25,011 nt of DNA from Tannerella sp. (GTDB lineage: Bacteria; Bacteroidota; Bacteroidia; Bacteroidales; Tannerellaceae), in NCBI GenBank assembly GCA_031283785.1, contig JAITBC010000416.1, positions 1-25,011 on the forward strand, read 5' to 3'. How positions within the stretch are numbered: the first letter of the stretch is position 1; each line of letters starts with the position of its first letter. Made by a program: the position numbers and the translations under genes. A model generated the notes under the pieces. The model ran no database searches. It was not told the origin of the DNA and was given only the letters and a program-made list of their open reading frames with translations. Below, in pieces: positions 8,915 through 16,307 of this stretch.

Positions 8915-11119
8915 TTAATTATCGCCTTTGCCCAAAGCCACCTTTGTCGTATAAGGATAAATCAGCGAGGTATAGGCGAAAATACTTTTGCAATGCAAAA
9001 CTTTCAGCGAAGGCATCGGGGCAAGTTCAACGATCTTCAGCGAAGGATGTGTACGTATATCGATCTCCGTTATCGGATTATTCATACATTTGAGATGCTT
9101 CACCGACGGTATTTCGTTGACATCCATACGTTCCATCCTGTTACCGTAACAATAGTAATTTTCAATCATACGGTTATTCGTCAGGTCGACGTATGTCAGT
9201 AAATTATTGCCGCAATCAAGCGTGACAAGCGTTTGGTTTTCCGAAACATTTATCGAAGATATCCGGTTATTGCTGCAATTAAGTTCCTTCAATGCCTTAT
9301 TATGAGAAACGAGGATATTTTCCATCATGTTGCCGCTGCAGTCAAGTTTCACAAGCCTGCCGAGATGTCCTACGGCGATCCCTTTCAACTTATTATCATT
9401 ACACATGAGGCTATCCAACAAAAGATTTCTGCTCAAATCAAGCGTTTCAAGATGGTTATTGCCACATTCCAATGTAGTAAGATTTGCATTTTTACTTACG
9501 TCGAGCGCTATGAGGCGTATCGAACGGCATCGCAACTCCGTTAACGAAGCATTTTGACCGACATCTATAACAACCAGGTTATTACTTGAACAACGCAGGC
9601 TCGCCAATATATGATTATCCCTTATATCGAGCCGGTTCAATTTATTACGGCTGCAGTCGAGCGTTTTAATAAAAGGATTAAAACTCAAGTCCAATTCCGT
9701 GATTTTGTTCTGCCGGCATACAAGTGTTTCGAGTGATGTAAAATATTCGATTCCTTCGAGTGACGATATTTCCATGTCCCGGCAATCAATGATCTTAATC
9801 GCCCTTGCTTCATGTCCGGAAACAAAACCGTCGCCATCCACATCAAAATTTGACACGACATAAACATTAAATGCCGAATCGGGGAACGATATATTACCCG
9901 TAAACAAACGCAATTCTTCCCGTTTTTTCTCTTTCTCCACAGACTTGATATCGGTATAACGGCGGTTAGCCTCTGCCATTCGGCGTACTTCCCGTTTTTT
10001 TCGTTCCGATTCGTTTATTTCTTCGTCTGTATATTTGCGTCGTTCGGTTTCCATGTATGCAGCGTCTTTTGTCCTGCGTCCGGCAGACTTTCCCCCGCGA
10101 AGTTTTTTCTCTGATGACTCCTGTGCGGGAGTTACCAACGCAAGCATTTCTTCTTCCCGTTCAAAAACGGTAATTTCAGCCACACCCGCTTCGTTAAGGG
10201 CATAAAGAACTGTGGTTTCACTTGAATAACTTATTTTACGGATATCATTCTTTTTATTAAAATAAACTGCCTGCAACGTCGGCATAGCGTTACAGTATAT
10301 TTTTTCTATATTTCCGTTACGGCTTACGTCGAGCGTTTTCAGTTTGTTTATACTGCATTCCAGCTCATATAAAGAGGTATTATGACTGACGTCAAGCGTA
10401 TCGATACGATTACTTCCGCAATCCAAATCGCAAAGCATCGTATTACGGCTCACATCCAATTTCGTCAGCCTGTTATGCGAACAGTTCATCTTCCACAAAG
10501 CCGGGTTATTGCCGACGTCAAGCGCCGTAAGGATATTTCCCGAACAGTCCAGAAAACGCAATATCGTACAAACGCCGACATTCAACGAGGCGAGCTTATT
10601 CCGGCTACAGCTAAGGTAAGTCAGCGAGCCGCACATACCGACGTCAAGAAAGTCCATATCATTATTATCACAAATCAACTCCTCCAGCATCGTATTACTG
10701 CCGACATCAAGCGTTTTGATACGGTTATTCCGGCAGTTCAGGTCTGTCAACAACGGATTGCTACTAATATCAAGCATATCCAACAGATTGTTATCGCAAT
10801 ACAACTTTTTAAGTAACCGGTTTCGGCTTATATCAATTGATGTAAGCCGACCTTTGCCGAATGGGCTTACCGGCGAACAGTCCAGCTCTTCCAACTCCGT
10901 GAAACAGGCTATTCCTTCAATAGAAGATATGTTTTCGGGAGAGAATTTCATCCGTGTAACAGCCTTTGCCTCCGTTTCCGATATTTCGCCATCGCCGTCG
11001 GAATCGAAATGCGCTACCAGAAAAGCCTTAAACTCCCTGTCCGGAATATAAATATTTTGAGATACACCCCCTAAACCAAAGAAAAAAAACAAAAGACAGC
11101 CTGCCAAACATTTCTTCAT
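8915..11119 (-). CDS. Secreted protein with two EF-hand plus leucine-rich-repeat modules
   Basis: About 734 aa. The start at 11119 yields a clean signal peptide (MKKCLAGCLLFFFFGLGG); in-frame ATGs at 11143 and 11140 would add up to eight residues. Numbered from 11143, the layout is duplicated. An EF-hand-like loop DSDGDGEISETE (47-58) leads into leucine-rich repeats (about 80-305); a highly charged Lys/Arg/Glu linker follows (about 341-412); then a second loop DVDGDGFVSGHE (434-445) leads into more repeats (about 455-720). Each repeat is about 21-23 residues of the form L-x-x-L-x-C-x-x-N-x-L-x-x-L-D-V-S-x-N, with the Cys at a fixed place. This EF-hand/LRR module is common in secreted Bacteroidales proteins, some suspected of adhesion; ligand unknown. 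No C-terminal sorting domain is seen. Confidence 0.85.
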   Translation of the reverse strand: MKKCLAGCLLFFFFGLGGVSQNIYIPDREFKAFLVAHFDSDGDGEISETEAKAVTRMKFSPENISSIEGIACFTELEELDCSPVSPFGKGRLTSIDISRNRLLKKLYCDNNLLDMLDISSNPLLTDLNCRNNRIKTLDVGSNTMLEELICDNNDMDFLDVGMCGSLTYLSCSRNKLASLNVGVCTILRFLDCSGNILTALDVGNNPALWKMNCSHNRLTKLDVSRNTMLCDLDCGSNRIDTLDVSHNTSLYELECSINKLKTLDVSRNGNIEKIYCNAMPTLQAVYFNKKNDIRKISYSSETTVLYALNEAGVAEITVFEREEEMLALVTPAQESSEKKLRGGKSAGRRTKDAAYMETERRKYTDEEINESERKKREVRRMAEANRRYTDIKSVEKEKKREELRLFTGNISFPDSAFNVYVVSNFDVDGDGFVSGHEARAIKIIDCRDMEISSLEGIEYFTSLETLVCRQNKITELDLSFNPFIKTLDCSRNKLNRLDIRDNHILASLRCSSNNLVVIDVGQNASLTELRCRSIRLIALDVSKNANLTTLECGNNHLETLDLSRNLLLDSLMCNDNKLKGIAVGHLGRLVKLDCSGNMMENILVSHNKALKELNCSNNRISSINVSENQTLVTLDCGNNLLTYVDLTNNRMIENYYCYGNRMERMDVNEIPSVKHLKCMNNPITEIDIRTHPSLKIVELAPMPSLKVLHCKSIFAYTSLIYPYTTKVALGKGDN

Positions 11120-11166
11120 ATCCTCCACTCTCACGTCCATCATTCTTATTCCCTGTTTTTAACGCT

Positions 11167-11209
11167 CATTTCCCCGTCGCCATTTCCCATTTCCTCACAA
11201 ATCATTTCC
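11167..11209. repeat. Short CATTTCC direct repeats between pyrD and LRR gene
   Basis: CATTTCC occurs four times at 11167-11173, 11181-11187, 11188-11194 and 11203-11209, the middle two in direct tandem, within the gap between pyrD and the LRR gene. On the transcribed strand this reads as GGAAATG repeats. It is probably slippage-prone filler; function unknown. Confidence 0.5.
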
Positions 11210-11212
11210 CAT

Positions 11213-12124
11213 TCATTCTTCAAGTGCTCCAATTATCCTGCTAACCGACTGAAAACCATGCCGGTCACAATAATCGTTAATACCGTCAATAACTTTCATC
11301 GAGACGGCAGGGTCCACAAAATTATACGTTCCTATCTGCACGGCGGCAGCTCCGGCAAGCATAAATTCAACGGCATCTTTCCATGAAGATATACCGCCAA
11401 GTCCAATCACAGGTATTTTAACTGCCCGTGCTGTCTGCCATACCATACGCAAAGCCACAGGTTTTATGCATGGGCCGGAAAGTCCGCCGGTAACTGTCGA
11501 CAAAACAGGTTTGCGTTTTTCCGCATCTATTGCCATGCCGAGCATCGTATTGATAAGCGAAACGGAATCTGCGCCTTCCGCTTCGACAGCCCGGGCGATC
11601 TCGGTTATATCCGTCACATTCGGCGATAACTTAACGATCATCATTTTAGGATAAACTTTGCGGACTGCGCGAACAACCGCGGCGGCCGACGAAGCGCATA
11701 CGCCGAAAGCCATTCCACCCTGTTTTACATTCGGGCAGGAAATATTCAGTTCGACAGCGGGTATATGTTCCAGCGCCGCCATTTTTTCGGCACACTCAAC
11801 ATACGTGTCGATCGACGAACCGCTTACGTTAACAATCATATTCGTGTCAATCTCGCGTATCACGGGATAAATTTCCTTTATAAAATAATCGGCCCCTTTA
11901 TTCTGCAGACCGACGGCATTCAGCATACCTGAAGGCGTTTCCGCCATACGCGGATAAGGATTCCCTTCACGCGGCTGCACAGTAGTACCTTTCACAATTA
12001 TGCCGCCTATCCGGGAAATATTCATGAAATCCGAATATTCGGTCCCATACCCGAACGTTCCGGATGCAGTCATAACCGGATTTTTCATTGTCACAGTTCC
12101 TATTTTCGTCGTCAAATCCGCCAT
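11213..12124 (-). CDS. pyrD: Dihydroorotate dehydrogenase B, catalytic subunit
   Basis: FMN enzyme of pyrimidine synthesis that oxidises dihydroorotate to orotate, 303 aa, class 1B. Motifs: TASGTFGYG (19-27), [17 protein letters not shown] (43-59, Lys45 contacting FMN), the catalytic-loop cysteine in [11 protein letters not shown] (Cys130), a Lys in MIVKLSPNV, and a C-terminal FMN phosphate site in GLGGISSW and GAAAVQIGT. Catalytic Cys rather than Ser, together with the adjacent pyrK, places it with the NAD-linked heterotetrameric type. Its ATG lies inside the end of pyrK (13-bp overlap), which suggests translational coupling and a fixed subunit ratio. Confidence 0.95.
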   Translation of the reverse strand: MADLTTKIGTVTMKNPVMTASGTFGYGTEYSDFMNISRIGGIIVKGTTVQPREGNPYPRMAETPSGMLNAVGLQNKGADYFIKEIYPVIREIDTNMIVNVSGSSIDTYVECAEKMAALEHIPAVELNISCPNVKQGGMAFGVCASSAAAVVRAVRKVYPKMMIVKLSPNVTDITEIARAVEAEGADSVSLINTMLGMAIDAEKRKPVLSTVTGGLSGPCIKPVALRMVWQTARAVKIPVIGLGGISSWKDAVEFMLAGAAAVQIGTYNFVDPAVSMKVIDGINDYCDRHGFQSVSRIIGALEE

Positions 12125-12891
12125 GTCAATTGATTTATATTAAACACCGGTCCTTCCGTACATACGCAAACGTTTCCCTTCACGGTCTTTTCAACACAAC
12201 ACAGGCATGCTCCTATCCCGCATGCCATCATATTTTCGAGCGAGACTTCACATGATATGCCTCTCGTTTTTGCATATCTTGCCACGGCAATCATCATCGG
12301 TTCAGGCCCGCAGGCATATATCCGGTCGAAATTTTTCTTTTTCAGGATGGTATGATCGGTCACAAATCCTTTTTCTCCCGACGAGCCGTCCTCCGTTGTA
12401 ATATAAGTCGTACCGATATTTTCAAATGACGCGAGTTGCATTATATCGTCCTTCGAACGTGCTCCAAGCAAAAATTCAGGTTTAAAACCTATGCTTTTCA
12501 ACATGTCGCCGAAATAAAGCATCGGTGCCGTACCGACACCGCCGCCGACGAGAAGCAGGTTTGCTTTGACGGATATCTGCGGCACAGAAAACCCGTTTCC
12601 CAAGGGAAGTATAATATTCATGACATCGCCGGCCCTGTATTCCGCCATACGCCGCGTTCCTTCGCCGGCCAACCGTATAAGAAGCCAAAGCATGTTCATC
12701 TGCTTATCAACGAAATTAACAGATATGGGACGGCGAAGAAACGTGTGCGCAGACCCGTCGACGCGAACCTGGACAAACTGTCCGGGTACCATCTCCGGCA
12801 GTCTGTGGTCTGCCGTAAGTTTCAACAAACAATACTCGGCGTGAAGACGTACATTCTCCATCACTTTCATATCTATCACATATTTTTTCAT
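12112..12891 (-). CDS. pyrK: Dihydroorotate dehydrogenase B, electron-transfer subunit
   Basis: FAD and 2Fe-2S protein that passes electrons from PyrD to NAD+, 259 aa. RRPISV (53-58) binds [12 protein letters not shown] (116-124) and CGPEPM (194-199) form the nucleotide-binding half of the ferredoxin-reductase fold. The 2Fe-2S ligands are Cys224, Cys229, Cys232 and Cys244 in [11 protein letters not shown]...CTEGPVF. I chose the ATG at 12891 because a strong purine tract precedes it; an ATG at 12927 would add 12 basic residues atypical of the family. It ends overlapping pyrD and starts 45 bp after the SHOCT gene, so all three may share a transcript. Confidence 0.94.
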   Translation of the reverse strand: MKKYVIDMKVMENVRLHAEYCLLKLTADHRLPEMVPGQFVQVRVDGSAHTFLRRPISVNFVDKQMNMLWLLIRLAGEGTRRMAEYRAGDVMNIILPLGNGFSVPQISVKANLLLVGGGVGTAPMLYFGDMLKSIGFKPEFLLGARSKDDIMQLASFENIGTTYITTEDGSSGEKGFVTDHTILKKKNFDRIYACGPEPMMIAVARYAKTRGISCEVSLENMMACGIGACLCCVEKTVKGNVCVCTEGPVFNINQLTWRI

Positions 12892-12894
12892 TTG

Positions 12895-12907
12895 CCCCCC
12901 TCCCCTC
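12895..12907 (-). promoter_or_regulatory. Purine-rich ribosome binding site of pyrK
   Basis: Read on the minus strand, GAGGGGAGGGGGG lies 3 bp before the ATG at 12891. Strong Shine-Dalgarno sequences are rare in this window, and this one decides the pyrK start. Confidence 0.5.
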
Positions 12908-12936
12908 TTTATTTTCTTCCGGAACAAAACAAATAT

Positions 12937-13380
12937 TCATTTCAGGAAAGGAATAGAAAGAGGATATACCCATACTTCCCCGTTAACAGCTTTTATTATG
13001 GCAATAATAATAAATAAAATCATGATTACCGCTATAACAGGCACAAGGAAAGTCCCTACGCATGTCAGACACAGCCCCAGAATATAAATAAAACAGCTAA
13101 GCTCAAAATTAAGTATATTCTTACCCGCTTCATCAACGAGCCGGCTTTTTTCCCTGAACAGAAGCCATATAATCAAAGGAGCAATGAAACTTGACAAAAA
13201 CTGAGATGCATGCATCAACACAACAAATGATTTTTCATCAATACCAAAGTCCCATCCCGCATGATAAGCGGAATAATGCGCAGATAACAGGCGCGCTTTT
13301 TCACGTTCATATTCTTCCTGCGTGATCGCGCCTTCGTCCAAAAGCTTTTTCAGCTTTTCCAGATCGTCATAAGTATTCAT
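12937..13380 (-). CDS. SHOCT-domain DUF4870-like membrane protein
   Basis: Small membrane protein of 147 aa and unknown function. Residues 5-33 (DLEKLKKLLDEGAITQEEYE) are a SHOCT domain, a short helical hairpin that often marks membrane-linked or oligomerising proteins. Residues about 52-131 hold three hydrophobic segments (about 52-75, 92-109 and 111-131) in the DUF4870/Tic20-like arrangement, including LVDEAGKNILNFELS, which resembles that family's conserved HGKQALNFQ-type stretch. It has its own -7 box and stands just upstream of pyrK. Nothing ties it functionally to pyrimidine synthesis; position may be incidental. Confidence 0.75.
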   Translation of the reverse strand: MNTYDDLEKLKKLLDEGAITQEEYEREKARLLSAHYSAYHAGWDFGIDEKSFVVLMHASQFLSSFIAPLIIWLLFREKSRLVDEAGKNILNFELSCFIYILGLCLTCVGTFLVPVIAVIMILFIIIAIIKAVNGEVWVYPLSIPFLK

Positions 13381-13387
13381 ATTTGTT

Positions 13388-13416
13388 ACCGTTTAATGTT
13401 TAACGGTGCAAAGTTA
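13388..13416 (-). promoter_or_regulatory. Promoter -7 box and inverted repeat before the SHOCT gene
   Basis: On the minus strand TAACTTTG (13409-13416) matches the phylum -7 consensus, about 29 bp before the ATG. Between box and start codon lies an inverted repeat ACCGTT/AACGGT (13388-13393 and 13402-13407, 8-nt spacer) that would fall in or at the start of the transcript and could be an operator or a small leader hairpin. No -33 element is apparent. Confidence 0.45.
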
Positions 13417-13450
13417 TAAAATAATGATGACATACTTTCGATTGTGTTTC

Positions 13451-14167
13451 TTAAAATGTTCCGGTAAGGCCATAACGTTGCGTCACACAAAAGATCTGAC
13501 TGTAAATATGAAAACCGGGACGGCTCGTATCAATTTTCCGGTTAAGTTGCAATACCGGATGGCCTGCACTTATATTAAACGATTTCTGCAGGCGTTGATC
13601 CGCTCTTATCGCAAAAATTTGCTGTATGCCTCCGGTCACTACTATCTGGTATTTGGCACGTAAGGTATCAAACAAAGATTTATTTTCCATGTCATAATTC
13701 AGGAAGTGCGGCAAATTGATATTCGGAAGCATCGTTATATCATAGAACACCGGCGTTTCGTCAATAAGACGCAATCGTTCAAAATAGATGCATCCCGCGG
13801 CCTCTTCATGCGGCTCGACAGAAAAAGTAAATGCTTCGTTCCAACTGCGCAACTCCGGTTTCATCGTTATACGTGTAGTAAGATTCGTACTGTCGAGTGC
13901 AGTTGTAGTACTCATTAACGACAATATACCGATTCCTCTGGGCGTCCCTTTTACAACACTCCTTTTCCCCTGATGACGAACAATAATTTCATCGGAAGCT
14001 AACTGCTCTATAGCCTTTCGTAAGGTGAGGCGGGCTACGTCATATTTAACGGATAAATCGTACTCGGAAGGCAACCTGTCGCCTGGAGCATAAACGCCGC
14101 CGGTTATCTGCGCTCTTAAATCTTCATAAATCTGCTTGTATTGCGGTAATTTCGGTAATTTACTCAT
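13451..14167 (-). CDS. GntR-family regulator with UTRA ligand domain
   Basis: Transcription factor of the HutC/TreR branch of the GntR family, 238 aa. The N-terminal winged helix-turn-helix (about 10-72) shows YAPGDRLPSE (26-35) and the recognition region VARLTLRKAIEQL. The C-terminal two thirds (about 90-233) is a UTRA domain with YFERLRLIDETPVFYDI, the family's small-molecule pocket, typically for sugars, sugar phosphates or amino-acid derivatives. Effector and targets are unknown. It sits between an AAA ATPase gene and the SHOCT gene on the minus strand, about 2.1 kb from the divergent susC. A TGTATATACA pair of the type bound by some relatives lies 9 kb away, before the E2 gene. Confidence 0.9.
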   Translation of the reverse strand: MSKLPKLPQYKQIYEDLRAQITGGVYAPGDRLPSEYDLSVKYDVARLTLRKAIEQLASDEIIVRHQGKRSVVKGTPRGIGILSLMSTTTALDSTNLTTRITMKPELRSWNEAFTFSVEPHEEAAGCIYFERLRLIDETPVFYDITMLPNINLPHFLNYDMENKSLFDTLRAKYQIVVTGGIQQIFAIRADQRLQKSFNISAGHPVLQLNRKIDTSRPGFHIYSQIFCVTQRYGLTGTF

Positions 14168-14483
14168 GTTTTATCTTCTAAAATATGGGGTCAAAATTAC
14201 ATAAAAATCCTGCAATTTCCAAGCGCTTGCGGATGAAAAGCAGTGCAAACGCATCTTAATCAGTTAACCTGAGTTCGATATACTTAATCCGGTAAATTAA
14301 TATAAACCTCTTCCGGGCAGAGACGCTGATGCAAAGTTTGCGCAGTATGCTGCAAATCAAAGAATTCTCGCTATGGTTGGTTTATACGCTTTTGTTAATT
14401 GTATTGGTGATGAACCCTGATGACAACGGCGTTCGTCACTTCCCTTTCGCCGTCGGGCTGTAATTGTATTAAGATGAACCGCT
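14168..14483. other. Intergenic region between the GntR and AAA ATPase genes
   Basis: 316 bp with no supportable gene. A minus-strand -7 box TAATTTTG (14192-14199) with a CTTG 20 bp upstream could start the GntR transcript. Near the ATPase end, AATTGTATT-N3-GATGAACC (14397-14416) recurs as AATTGTATT-N2-GATGAACC (14462-14480), 65 bp apart. Between the two copies is a 6-bp inverted repeat ACGGCG/CGCCGT. GCAAAGTTTGC near 14331-14341 is a further small palindrome. None has an assigned role; no terminator with a T-tract is visible. Confidence 0.45.
14192..14199 (-). promoter_or_regulatory. Possible -7 box for the GntR regulator gene
   Basis: TAATTTTG on the minus strand fits TAnnTTTG, with CTTG (14220-14223) as a partial -33 element 20 bp upstream. 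It lies 25 bp before the start codon. Confidence 0.4.
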
Positions 14484-16040
14484 CTAAAGACCCACTATCG
14501 TCACGGTTTTCCCTCCTGCCGATTCTTTCTTCATGTAGATTTTGTCGTCCCATGAAACGGTGGTGCGGCGGTCGAAAACGGCCAGCCAGCCTTCTACACA
14601 ACCGCAATGATCCATGTAATCGAAAATTTTATCGACCCCTTTTTCAACATATTTTTCCCCGTAGCGTATTTTCAATTCTATCGGATACTTCAAGCCTTTG
14701 TAAACCAGGCAAAGGTCGAGGCGGTCTTTGCCCAATCCCATTTCGCGTGAAATCTGCCCGCCGCCATTGACCACCCGTTGCAGGAATGCCATCAGTATCA
14801 GATGCGGCGCTGCTTCCTCATAGTCATAGCGCTTAATCCATATTTCGCTGTTTTCGCGCCAAAACTCCTGAAAATCACGCATCAGAAAATCCATGTCGAT
14901 ACGTCCGTCTTTCACGTAACGGGGCATTTTATAGGGGTATTTCTCCGATTTCAAATCTTCCTGCATATCCGAAGACAGTTTGCGTACAATCACCTCGGCA
15001 TAAATCGGATTGGCCGGCTCTACTTGCGAATTAACCACACGTATCAATCCCAAATCTTTCGTATACAGGAAATCGTCCGATTCTCTGCGGACGAATCCTT
15101 CGCCGATAATTATCGGCTCTATTATTTTACGCACACGTTCTTCCTTCAGGCGTTCAAGCAGACTGTCGATATGCGTAGGACGATTGAATATAATGCTTTG
15201 AATGGCTTCTCCAACCATTCCGGCGGTTACGGGTATCGTGTAATCCGAATGCAGCATCCTGACTACTACCTCACGGGCGATAGCATTAACAAGCCACGGC
15301 TGTCCCTGTGTCTGCTCCCATACCAGTTTAATGGCGTCTTCTTCAAATATCTGTCCGGTTTCATCAGTGTGTTGACGGTAAAGACAGGTGATCTCTTCCT
15401 TCGTGAAATTTTCCAGCGTCATGGATTCCGTAACAATATTGAACGGGCTTGCACTGCCAAGCGACTGACTGTCGGGACGTACCTTAGCCTTGTAGTCACG
15501 GATGTTACGCATCCCAACCAGAGCGACCGAGTGAACAAAAGCACGGTAAGATCTGCTGTTATAACCATCCCGCAGTTGACGCAGAAAAGAAATCAACGTC
15601 CCTTCACTCAAACAGTCCGCTTCATCGAAAAGAATTACCAGCGGCTTGTCCAGCAACATGCAAAATCGGGTGAGCGAAACGCCTAAAATCCCTGTATAGT
15701 TTTCATAATCCGCCGCTTTGGCAAATTCCGACCATTGGGGAATATTACTATATTCAAGCGCATCTTTGAGGGTTCTTACAACTGCCGGTATTCCATTTTC
15801 CGGTTCAACAATATTTTGTACGCCTTCCAGCGAACAGTACAGAGTATAATATTTACCACCGGTATTGAGCCGCCGCGACAAATCCTGCAGGTAGGTTGTT
15901 TTCCCGCTTTGTCGCGCCGCATGAATCACAAAATACTGCTTCATGTCTATCAACTGCTCAACACCATGCAGACGGGTGGAAGCGTCAATCATGTAATGTT
16001 CCAAACTGTTACATGGACCTGCTATATTAAAGTATCTCAT
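14484..16040 (-). CDS. AAA ATPase with C-terminal PD-(D/E)XK-like domain
   Basis: 518 aa. The N-terminal half is a P-loop ATPase: AARQSGKTT (Walker A, Lys47) after VIH, and LVILFDEAD (Walker B, Asp139-Glu140), with SVALVGMRN as a probable sensor strand. A winged-helix-like middle (about 230-350) follows. The C-terminus (about 405-518) has DLCLVYKG (Asp442) and PIELKI (Glu455, Lys457), the D...ExK arrangement of PD-(D/E)XK nucleases, then GWLAVFDRR. Proteins of this layout are frequent, often multicopy, in Bacteroidota and are annotated only as ATP-binding protein; their role is not established, though mobility- or defence-linked functions have been suggested for related ATPases. Nuclease activity here is inferred from motif spacing. 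Confidence 0.8.
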   Translation of the reverse strand: MRYFNIAGPCNSLEHYMIDASTRLHGVEQLIDMKQYFVIHAARQSGKTTYLQDLSRRLNTGGKYYTLYCSLEGVQNIVEPENGIPAVVRTLKDALEYSNIPQWSEFAKAADYENYTGILGVSLTRFCMLLDKPLVILFDEADCLSEGTLISFLRQLRDGYNSRSYRAFVHSVALVGMRNIRDYKAKVRPDSQSLGSASPFNIVTESMTLENFTKEEITCLYRQHTDETGQIFEEDAIKLVWEQTQGQPWLVNAIAREVVVRMLHSDYTIPVTAGMVGEAIQSIIFNRPTHIDSLLERLKEERVRKIIEPIIIGEGFVRRESDDFLYTKDLGLIRVVNSQVEPANPIYAEVIVRKLSSDMQEDLKSEKYPYKMPRYVKDGRIDMDFLMRDFQEFWRENSEIWIKRYDYEEAAPHLILMAFLQRVVNGGGQISREMGLGKDRLDLCLVYKGLKYPIELKIRYGEKYVEKGVDKIFDYMDHCGCVEGWLAVFDRRTTVSWDDKIYMKKESAGGKTVTIVGL

Positions 16041-16203
16041 CGCTTAAAAATGTGATTGCGTGTAGAATCTCCAAATTCAGAAAGGCATCACCTCATCGAC
16101 AGCGCCAAAATCACCTGACGAGTCTACGCGACAGGATGAAAAATATTTATCGGGCAGAACACGTCCGGTATCACTCAATACACAAAATACCACATATGTG
16201 CTA

Positions 16204-16234
16204 TTTCCGCCCTGTATCTTCTCTTGTATCTTTG
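16204..16234 (+). promoter_or_regulatory. Bacteroidota-type promoter for susC
   Basis: TATCTTTG (16227-16234) matches the -7 consensus and TTTC (16204-16207) is a near -33 element 19 bp upstream. The leader would be about 25 nt to the ATG at 16266 or about 67 nt to that at 16308. A perfect 10-bp palindrome CACATATGTG (16191-16200) lies immediately upstream of the -33 position. Confidence 0.5.
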
Positions 16235-16307
16235 CAGCACATTTTCAAATTAAATTCTATAACAGATGTATCATTTCAACAAATTAATTCAGTTAAAACT
16301 TTTCGAT

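Noticed and set aside
8915..11119. Regular repeats at DNA level, considered as a CRISPR or other array
   Set aside because: The periodicity of about 63-69 bp follows leucine-rich repeats in one open frame; repeats are degenerate and there are no unique spacers.
14268..14285. GAGTTCGAT string reminiscent of a tRNA T-loop
   Set aside because: No acceptor, D-arm or anticodon-arm pairing around it.
14778..15686. 302-codon open frame on the plus strand opposite the AAA ATPase
   Set aside because: The ATPase on the other strand has intact Walker motifs; the antisense peptide is His/Arg/Phe-rich with no family features.
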